Assembly (NCBI GenBank): GCA_022652655.1
Contig: JALCRQ010000006.1
Coordinates: 1-52,713 of the forward strand
DNA length: 52,713 nt
Direction of reading: 5' to 3'
Source of the DNA: Oscillibacter sp.
GTDB taxonomy: Bacteria > Bacillota > Clostridia > Oscillospirales > Oscillospiraceae
In this document: positions 46,990 through 52,713 of the stretch, in pieces
Layout: every line of letters starts with the position of its first letter
Numbering within the stretch: position 1 is the first letter of the stretch
The notes under the pieces: generated by a model
Databases searched by the model: none
Told to the model about the DNA's origin: nothing
Seen by the model: only the letters and a program-made list of their open reading frames with translations
Translations under genes and position numbers: made by a program

Positions 46990-49620
46990 ATGAGCAAAAA
47001 ATACTGCTATCTTTTCACTGAGGGCAACGCCGGCATGCGGGAGCTGCTGGGCGGCAAAGGCGCCAATCTGGCGGAGATGACCCACATCGGACTTCCTGTC
47101 CCCCAGGGCTTCACCATCACCACGGAAGCCTGCACCCAGTATTACGAGGATGGCCGTCAGATCAACCCCGGCATTCTGTCGGAAATCATGGAGTACATTG
47201 AGAAGATGGAGCAGATCACCGGGAAGAAGTTCGGTGATCACAACAATCCCCTTCTGGTATCCGTCCGTTCCGGCGCCCGGGCTTCCATGCCCGGCATGAT
47301 GGACACCATTCTGAACCTGGGCCTCAACGAGCAGGTGGTGGAAGTCCTGGCCAAAAAATCCGGGAATCCCCGCTGGGCCTGGGACTGCTATCGCCGGTTT
47401 ATCCAGATGTATTCCGACGTCGTCATGGAAGTCGGAAAGAAATATTTTGAACAGCTCATCGACAAAATGAAAGCCGCCCGGGGCGTCACTCTGGACGTGG
47501 AGCTCACCGCCGCCGATCTTCAGGAGCTGGCCGGCCAGTTCAAGGCCGAATACAAGAACAAGATCGGCCAGGAATTCCCCTCTGATCCCAAGGCTCAGCT
47601 CACCGGCGCCATCACGGCCGTGTTCCGCTCCTGGGACAATCCCCGGGCCAATGTCTATCGCCGGGACAACGACATCCCCTACTCCTGGGGCACCGCCGTC
47701 AACGTGCAGATGATGGCCTTCGGCAACATGGGTGACGACTGCGGCACTGGCGTTGCGTTTACCCGGAATCCCGCCACCGGCGAGAAGAAGCTCTTCGGCG
47801 AATTTTTGACCAACGCCCAGGGCGAGGATGTGGTGGCCGGTGTCCGGACGCCCATGCCCATCAGCCAGATGGCCGAGAAATTCCCCGCCGCCTTCGCCCA
47901 GTTTGAGGGCGTGTGCAAGACGCTGGAGGATCACTATCACGACATGCAGGACATGGAGTTCACCGTGGAAAACGGCAAGCTCTATATGCTCCAGACCCGC
48001 AACGGCAAGCGCACCCCCGCCGCCGCGCTGAAAATCGCCTGCGACCTGGTGGACGAGGGACAGATCGACGAAAAGCAGGCCGTCCTGATGATCGAACCCC
48101 GCTCCCTGGACGCGCTGCTCCATCCTCAGTTTGACGGCGCGGCTGTCAAGTCCACCCAGCCTCTGGCCCGGGCGCTGGCCGCCTCTCCCGGCGCCGCCTC
48201 CGGCAAGATCGTCTTTACCGCCGAGGACGCCAAGGATTGGGCCGCCCGGGGTGAAAAGGTGGTTCTGGTCCGTCTGGAGACCTCTCCCGAGGATATTGAG
48301 GGCATGAAAGCCGCCCAGGGCATTCTCACCGTTCGGGGCGGCATGACCTCTCACGCCGCCGTGGTGGCCCGCGGCATGGGCAAGTGCTGCGTGTCCGGCT
48401 GCTCCGCCATCAAGATGGACGAGGAGAACAAGAAGTTTGAACTGGCCGGCAAGACCTTCCGGGAGGGCGACTGCCTGTCCATCGACGGCTCTACCGGCTG
48501 CGTCTACCAGGGCCTGATCCCCACGGTGGAGGCTACCATCGGCGGCGAATTCGGCCGCGTGATGGGCTGGTGCGACAAGTACCGGCGCCTGCAGATCCGC
48601 ACCAACGCGGATACGCCCCACGATGCCGCCCAGGCCTATAAATTCGGCGCCCAGGGCATCGGCCTGTGCCGCACCGAGCATATGTTCTTCAACGCCGACC
48701 GCATTCCCGCCATCCGGGAGATGATCTGCTCCGACACGGTGGAGGAGCGCAAGCGCGCGCTCACCAAGCTGGCTCCTATGCAGCAGGGCGACTTTGAGGC
48801 CATTTACGAGGCCATGGAGGGCTGCCCCGTCACCATCCGCTTCCTGGATCCCCCCCTGCATGAATTTGTGCCCACCGAGGAGGGCGACATCGTGCATCTG
48901 GCCCGGGATATGGGCAAATCGGTGGCCGACATCAAGCTGATCATCGCCGATCTCCACGAATTCAATCCCATGATGGGCCACCGCGGCTGCCGTCTGACCG
49001 TCACCTATCCCGAGATCGCGGAGATGCAGACCACCGCCGTCATCAAGGCCGCTCTGGCCGTTCAGAAGCGCCATCCCGAATGGAAGATGGTGCCCGAGAT
49101 CATGATTCCGCTGGTGGGCGAGGTCAAGGAGCTGGCCTATGTCAAGCACGTGGTCACCTCCACCGCCGACGCCATTTTGAAGGCCGCCGGCTCCGACATG
49201 CGCTACAAAGTCGGCACCATGATCGAGATCCCCAGAGCCGCCCTCACCGCGGACGAGATTGCCGCCGAAGCGGAGTTCTTCTCCTTTGGCACCAACGATC
49301 TCACCCAGATGACCTTCGGCTTCTCCCGGGACGATGCGGGCAAGTTCCTGGGCGCCTATTACGACAAGAAGATCTACGAGAGCGATCCCTTTGCCAAGTT
49401 GGATCAAAAGGGCGTGGGCAGGCTCATTGAGACGGCCTGCCGGCTGGGCCGCCAGACCCGCCCCGACCTGCACCTGGGCGTCTGCGGCGAACACGGCGGC
49501 GATCCCTCCTCTGTGGAGTTCTTTGACCGGACGGGCCTGGACTATGTCTCCTGCTCCCCCTTCCGCGTGCCCATCGCCCGGATTGCCGCGGCGCAGGCTG
49601 CCATCAAAAACTCCAAGTAA
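46990..49620 (+). CDS. ppdK: Pyruvate, phosphate dikinase
   Basis: 876-aa enzyme interconverting pyruvate, ATP and phosphate with phosphoenolpyruvate, AMP and pyrophosphate; in anaerobes it often replaces pyruvate kinase or serves gluconeogenesis. The N-terminal ATP-grasp domain begins LLGGKGANLAEM. The swivelling domain carries the phosphorylated histidine in TVRGGMTSHAAVVARGMGK. The C-terminal PEP/pyruvate domain includes GLCRTEHMFF, FGTNDLTQMTFGFSRDD and CGEHGGDPSS with the catalytic cysteine. Length matches bacterial PPDK. CGGAGG lies seven bases before the ATG. The usual adjacent regulatory protein gene is absent. Confidence 0.96.
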   Translation: MSKKYCYLFTEGNAGMRELLGGKGANLAEMTHIGLPVPQGFTITTEACTQYYEDGRQINPGILSEIMEYIEKMEQITGKKFGDHNNPLLVSVRSGARASMPGMMDTILNLGLNEQVVEVLAKKSGNPRWAWDCYRRFIQMYSDVVMEVGKKYFEQLIDKMKAARGVTLDVELTAADLQELAGQFKAEYKNKIGQEFPSDPKAQLTGAITAVFRSWDNPRANVYRRDNDIPYSWGTAVNVQMMAFGNMGDDCGTGVAFTRNPATGEKKLFGEFLTNAQGEDVVAGVRTPMPISQMAEKFPAAFAQFEGVCKTLEDHYHDMQDMEFTVENGKLYMLQTRNGKRTPAAALKIACDLVDEGQIDEKQAVLMIEPRSLDALLHPQFDGAAVKSTQPLARALAASPGAASGKIVFTAEDAKDWAARGEKVVLVRLETSPEDIEGMKAAQGILTVRGGMTSHAAVVARGMGKCCVSGCSAIKMDEENKKFELAGKTFREGDCLSIDGSTGCVYQGLIPTVEATIGGEFGRVMGWCDKYRRLQIRTNADTPHDAAQAYKFGAQGIGLCRTEHMFFNADRIPAIREMICSDTVEERKRALTKLAPMQQGDFEAIYEAMEGCPVTIRFLDPPLHEFVPTEEGDIVHLARDMGKSVADIKLIIADLHEFNPMMGHRGCRLTVTYPEIAEMQTTAVIKAALAVQKRHPEWKMVPEIMIPLVGEVKELAYVKHVVTSTADAILKAAGSDMRYKVGTMIEIPRAALTADEIAAEAEFFSFGTNDLTQMTFGFSRDDAGKFLGAYYDKKIYESDPFAKLDQKGVGRLIETACRLGRQTRPDLHLGVCGEHGGDPSSVEFFDRTGLDYVSCSPFRVPIARIAAAQAAIKNSK

Positions 49621-49651
49621 TCTCCCGCCGCTCCGGCATACAGCATAGAAT

Positions 49652-49703
49652 ACGGCTCCCCTGCGGATTTTAAAGCCTGGAATCCGCGGGGGAGCCGTCT
49701 TTT
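49652..49703 (+). terminator. Terminator of ppdK
   Basis: ACGGCTCCCCTGCGGATT (49652-49669) pairs with AATCCGCGGGGGAGCCGT (49681-49698, one mismatch) and is followed by a T-rich run. Confidence 0.85.
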
Positions 49704-49726
49704 GTCCGCAGGAAGCAGGCGGAACA

Positions 49727-49753
49727 TTAGCACTCTCGTAATGTGAGTGCTAA
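49727..49753 (+). promoter_or_regulatory. CIRCE operator (HrcA-binding site)
   Basis: TTAGCACTC, nine bases, GAGTGCTAA is a perfect match to the CIRCE consensus. It places the downstream hsp20 gene in the HrcA heat-shock regulon. I could not assign a convincing -35/-10 pair next to it. TTATAG at 49803 is a candidate -10 without a good -35. Confidence 0.92.
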
Positions 49754-49825
49754 TATTTACAGTTTCTTCAAATTCCGGACACAAAAAAGAGGAAATTGCG
49801 CGTTATAGTAAAGCCGTAAAAAAGA

Positions 49826-49908
49826 GTTGGGCCCGTGAGGGCCCCGGGCGCGGAGACACCCGGCCGGGCCGCCGGTCTCCGCGCTTGAAACCCGGGCCCG
49901 CGCAAAAT
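49826..49908 (+). other. Highly structured GC-rich leader of hsp20
   Basis: CGCGGAGA and TCTCCGCG form a stem around a GC-rich loop. Flanking GGGCCC-type arms (near 49829-49850 and 49892-49902) can pair around it. The ribosome binding site CAAGGAGG just downstream is outside the main stem. A thermosensor role is possible but not shown. Confidence 0.4.
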
Positions 49909-49927
49909 TTTTCAAGGAGGAATTGTT

Positions 49928-50374
49928 ATGTTTGAAATGAGTCCGTATCGCAGAAATCAGGGAAGTCTCTGGAATCCGTTTTCCGACATGGAGGCGATGG
50001 AAAAGCGCTTTTTCGACAACGACTTCTTCTCCTCCCGCGGACTTGCGGAATTTAAGACCGATATTACCGACGAGGGCGACCACTACGAGCTGAAGGCCGA
50101 TCTCCCCGGCTTCAAGAAAGAGGACATTCACCTGGATCTGGACGGCGACACGCTGAGCATCCGGGCGGAGCGCCACTCGGAGCATGAGGACAAGGACAAG
50201 CGCGGCAAGTTCGTCCGCTGCGAGCGCTCCTACGGCTCCTACAACCGGAGCTTCGACATATCCGGCATCAAGGCCGACGCCATCAAGGCCGGGTACGACG
50301 GCGGCGTGCTGACGCTGCAGCTTCCCAAGCAGGATACCCGGGTGGAGACCACCCGCCATCTGGAAATCGAGTAA
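49928..50374 (+). CDS. hsp20: Hsp20/alpha-crystallin small heat-shock protein
   Basis: 148-aa ATP-independent chaperone that holds unfolding proteins. An N-terminal arm (MFEMSPYRRNQGSLWNPFSD) precedes the alpha-crystallin domain (about 40-140), with YELKADLPGFKKEDIHLDLD and GGVLTLQLPK. The C-terminal IxI anchor motif is not evident; the protein ends HLEIE. AAGGAGG lies seven bases before the ATG. A CIRCE site 175 bases upstream implies heat-induced expression through HrcA. It is monocistronic with a strong terminator. Confidence 0.94.
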   Translation: MFEMSPYRRNQGSLWNPFSDMEAMEKRFFDNDFFSSRGLAEFKTDITDEGDHYELKADLPGFKKEDIHLDLDGDTLSIRAERHSEHEDKDKRGKFVRCERSYGSYNRSFDISGIKADAIKAGYDGGVLTLQLPKQDTRVETTRHLEIE

Positions 50375-50399
50375 TCCCCCTTTTGCGCGCACTCTTCCG

Positions 50400-50434
50400 A
50401 AAGAGGCGCCGGCTAAAAAGCCGGCGCCTCTTTC
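50400..50434 (+). terminator. Terminator of hsp20
   Basis: AAAGAGGCGCCGGC pairs with GCCGGCGCCTCTTT (14 bp) around a six-base loop; a T-rich stretch follows. Confidence 0.9.
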
Positions 50435-50441
50435 TTGTTGT

Positions 50442-50469
50442 TGCAAGCGGCCCCCTCCTCCGCTATAAT
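50442..50469 (+). promoter_or_regulatory. Promoter for the PAS protein gene
   Basis: TTGCAA (50442-50447), a 16-base spacer and TATAAT (50464-50469), about 80 bases before the ATG. Confidence 0.7.
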
Positions 50470-50549
50470 GGAAAGGACATTCCGCCGGAGAGCCCGGCGT
50501 CCATCAAAAGGCCCCGGGCAATCCGTCCCGGGCGGAGAGGAGACTGTGC

Positions 50550-52100
50550 ATGGCCAGCCGGTACGAGAAGTTTACAAATCCATACGCCCACAGCCAAATT
50601 CCGTTTCTTTTGGCGGAGGTGCTCACCGACGGCAGCGGAAAAATGGTGGATCTCGTCTGCCGGGACGCCAACGCGGCGGCGGCTTCGCTGCTGAGCACAA
50701 CGCCGGCGGATTTAAAAAACCGGCGGTTCTGCCGCTCCTTCCCCGCGGAGCGGCTGGAGGGGCTGGCGCCCCTGGGAAAGGTGGCGTTTTCCGGCTCTGC
50801 CGCCTCCGTCTCCTACACCACTGTCCGGGGGAAGAAGCTGACCGTCACCTGCTACCAGCTGATGTACGGATTGATTGCCTGCCTTCTGGACGGGCCGTCC
50901 CCCTCCGGCTTTAAAGGGCAGGCGGTGCTGCCGGTTCCGGAGCAGCCCGGCTGCACCGCCGTGCTGGAGGTGGGCCGGGGCGGCGTCCGCTGTCTCGCCT
51001 TCAGCCCCGGATTCAGCGTGCTGACCGGCTATCCCCAGCGGGAGCTTCTCAACCGGCTGGCGCCGGATCTCTCCCCCCTCATCGTCCCGGAGGACTGGCC
51101 GGAGCTTTTGCAGGGCCTGCTGGACTCCGCCCGCAGCGGGCAGACCATCAGCCGGGAGCTTCGGCTCCTGTGCGCCGGCGGACAGGAGCGGTGGGCTCTC
51201 CTCTGGGCCGGCCCCATCTCCGGGAAAGACTCCGGCGCGCTGTTCTCCGCGTCCTTTCTGGACATCGACCTGCAAAAAAAGCTCCAGTTCAAGCTGGACG
51301 CCGCCCAGGTCGAGCTGGACTCCTTCCGCACCCAGGTGCGCCAGCTGATGGACTGCCTGCCGGGCGGCTGGATTGTGCGGCTGGATTCGGAGCTGCAGCA
51401 TCCGACGCTGCTGCACATTAGCGGCAGCTTCGCGGAGCTTCTGCACTGTTCCAGCCGGGAGCTATCGGAGGAAATCGGCGGGGATCCCCTGAAAGTCGTC
51501 TTACCCCAGGATCTCCCGGGCCTCCGGGCGACGCTGAAGGCGGCCCTGGCCTCGTCTCTGCCCTGCCGCACCGTCTTTCGCGTACAGCGGCGCGGCGGCG
51601 GCGCGCCTTTGCGGCTGGGCGCGGTGATCACCGCCGCCCCCCAGGAAAACGGCGATCTTCTGGCATGCGGCACCTGCTCCGACAGTACCCGGGAGCAGGA
51701 CGTGGAGGCGACTTTGCAGCTGCACTCCAGCCTGATGGACCTCTTTCTCTCCCGGCCCGGCTCCCTGTGCCTCGACTACGATCCCCATACCGACGTGGCG
51801 AAGCTGACCTCCATCCGCAGCGGCCGGCGGCAGTCCCGCACCGTGGAGGACTACCGTCTCTCCCTGTCCACCTCGCCCCTCATCCACCCGGACGACCGCA
51901 AGGCGGTGCTCACCGCTCTGCGGCGTGCCTGCGCCCGGCCCGGAAAGGCTTTCTGCGAATATCAGGCCCGCTACGTCGGTGAAAACTACTGCCGCTACCG
52001 GCTCTCCTTTTTGAGTCTGGCGGATAGGACCGGCGCCGTGGTCCGGGTGACGGGACTGGCAAGCTCTCTGGACAGCGCCGCCGCCGTAGGGCGGGAATAA
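50550..52100 (+). CDS. PAS-domain-type protein without recognisable output domain
   Basis: 516-aa soluble protein that seems to consist of three or four PAS-like modules. One is near 135-235 (FSPGFSVLTGYPQRELL and LIVPEDWPELLQGL), one near 270-390 (GGWIVRLDSELQHPTLLHIS) and one near 400-505 (SPLIHPDDRKAVLTAL). A short coiled-coil-like stretch (about 240-265, LQKKLQFKLDAAQVELDSF) links them. No kinase, GGDEF, EAL, HD or HTH domain and no membrane helix is visible. It may bind a ligand and act on a partner. GGAGAGGAG precedes the ATG. It has its own promoter, and the function is unknown. Confidence 0.75.
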   Translation: MASRYEKFTNPYAHSQIPFLLAEVLTDGSGKMVDLVCRDANAAAASLLSTTPADLKNRRFCRSFPAERLEGLAPLGKVAFSGSAASVSYTTVRGKKLTVTCYQLMYGLIACLLDGPSPSGFKGQAVLPVPEQPGCTAVLEVGRGGVRCLAFSPGFSVLTGYPQRELLNRLAPDLSPLIVPEDWPELLQGLLDSARSGQTISRELRLLCAGGQERWALLWAGPISGKDSGALFSASFLDIDLQKKLQFKLDAAQVELDSFRTQVRQLMDCLPGGWIVRLDSELQHPTLLHISGSFAELLHCSSRELSEEIGGDPLKVVLPQDLPGLRATLKAALASSLPCRTVFRVQRRGGGAPLRLGAVITAAPQENGDLLACGTCSDSTREQDVEATLQLHSSLMDLFLSRPGSLCLDYDPHTDVAKLTSIRSGRRQSRTVEDYRLSLSTSPLIHPDDRKAVLTALRRACARPGKAFCEYQARYVGENYCRYRLSFLSLADRTGAVVRVTGLASSLDSAAAVGRE

Positions 52101-52149
52101 CCGGCCGTTTTTCAAGCCCGCTCTGCGGAGCATTTAAAAAAAGAAGGAA

Positions 52150-52695
52150 GTGTTTTTTACGGAACCGCTCTTTGAAAATTCCTTCCCCATGACGCTGGAT
52201 CGATACCTCTATTTCTGCGATCACCCGGTAGGCGCCGGGGCAAAAAAGCAGCTTCGCCGCTGGCGGACGGTCAACACCGTCTTTCTCGTGCTGATGCCCA
52301 TCGCCTTCCTGTTCTCGGCGCTGGCCGGACAGCAGACTGCCTCCGGACTGTTCGTGTTTTTCACGCTGGTCTTTGCCTACAAGCTCTTCTGCCAGCGCAA
52401 GGCCGCCAATTCCAAGCAGTACAAGAAAATCCGCCAGGCCCAGACCACCGAGGACTGGATCCGCACCGCGTCCTTTTCCGACGTGATCCGCCTCCGGGAC
52501 GCCAACAGCGAGAGCGTCTACCACTACGGGGATTTTCGGACATTTTCCGAAGCCGACGGCTGCTTCTACCTCTGGCGGGACGCCGATCTGGTGGTGCGCC
52601 TGCCCCGGGACTGCTTTACCGTGGGCAGCGCCGAGGATTTTCCCGCCTTCATCCGGGAAAAGATGGCGGAGGCCGGCGCAGAAGCCTCCCAATAA
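52150..52695 (+). CDS. YcxB-like membrane protein
   Basis: 181-aa protein with two membrane helices (about 43-60 and 64-80) followed by a soluble domain with YHYGDFRTFSEADGCFYLWRDADLVVRLPRDCF, here quoted only in part as the YcxB-like (PF14317) core. No function is established for the family. The start is uncertain: GTG at 52150 gives the N-terminal FENSFPMTLDRY motif found in relatives but sits too close to AAGGA, while ATG at 52189 has no binding site. The first 50 bases after the PAS gene hold no promoter, so it is probably cotranscribed. Confidence 0.7.
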   Translation: MFFTEPLFENSFPMTLDRYLYFCDHPVGAGAKKQLRRWRTVNTVFLVLMPIAFLFSALAGQQTASGLFVFFTLVFAYKLFCQRKAANSKQYKKIRQAQTTEDWIRTASFSDVIRLRDANSESVYHYGDFRTFSEADGCFYLWRDADLVVRLPRDCFTVGSAEDFPAFIREKMAEAGAEASQ

Positions 52696-52713
52696 TCCCT
52701 GCGGACGCAAAAG

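Noticed and set aside
1-52713. CRISPR arrays, tRNA or rRNA genes, insertion sequences, prophage or replication origin
   Set aside because: No regularly spaced direct repeats, no tRNA-like cloverleaf noticed in the intergenic regions, no transposase, integrase or replication initiator among the translated frames.

Overview
The window looks like a chromosomal segment of a G+C-rich anaerobic Firmicute of the class Clostridia, most plausibly Oscillospiraceae (inference; no 16S or other marker is present). Support comes from pyruvate:ferredoxin oxidoreductase, pyruvate phosphate dikinase and phosphate acetyltransferase (fermentative energy metabolism), a perfect CIRCE heat-shock operator, RicT, a MurT/GatD-type pair, Gram-positive style promoters and ribosome binding sites, and G+C-rich coding sequence broken by AT-rich promoter regions. 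There is no rRNA, tRNA, IS element, prophage or CRISPR array. About 45 protein genes are supported, nearly all intact.

Layout. 0.1-5 kb: a membrane-anchored LysM/G5/M23 peptidase divergent from pta; a fluoride channel gene behind a fluoride riboswitch; an IseA-like lipoprotein; then a 0.75 kb gene-poor stretch with a 25-codon gene that has its own promoter and terminator, followed by a run of five hairpins. 5.3-11 kb, plus strand: a metallophosphoesterase, mnmG, then a tight cyclase / MurT-like / GatD-like operon in which the GatD-like protein lacks the expected glutaminase residues. 11-17 kb, minus strand: an LTA-synthase-type sulfatase and PFOR. 17.4-21.5 kb, plus strand: a ComM-type AAA ATPase, an MFS transporter behind a five-codon leader ORF and large terminator hairpin, and GAPDH. 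21.6-32.2 kb, minus strand: a large uptake/catabolic cluster (GATase1-like protein, LacI-type regulator, complete dipeptide-type ABC importer, M24 peptidase, then ribokinase and a SIS isomerase), with LacI-type palindromes ahead of its first gene. 32.5-36.5 kb: M42 aminopeptidase, an ECF sigma/anti-sigma pair and a MATE exporter. 36.7-41 kb, plus strand: thiI, a small membrane protein, cinA and a guanine deaminase behind a variant purine riboswitch. 41-46.7 kb, minus strand: COG2426 membrane protein, a GntR/ABC (YtrA-like) operon, a HAD phosphatase and holB-ricT. 47-52.7 kb, plus strand: ppdK, CIRCE-controlled hsp20, a PAS-only protein and a YcxB-like membrane protein.

Systems. Central metabolism (gap, PFOR, pta, ppdK) is dispersed with individual strong promoters. 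Cell-envelope genes recur (M23 peptidase, IseA-like protein, LtaS-like enzyme, MurT/GatD-like pair, ECF/anti-sigma). The most interesting signals are the catalytically altered MurT/GatD-like operon, the guanine-class riboswitch whose layout predicts ligand-induced expression of guanine deaminase, the tiny gene plus hairpin array at 4.7-5.0 kb, a duplicated promoter-leader cassette (about 5.2 and 17.3 kb), and leader-peptide attenuation before the MFS gene. All family assignments come from reading the translated sequence; no database search was run.
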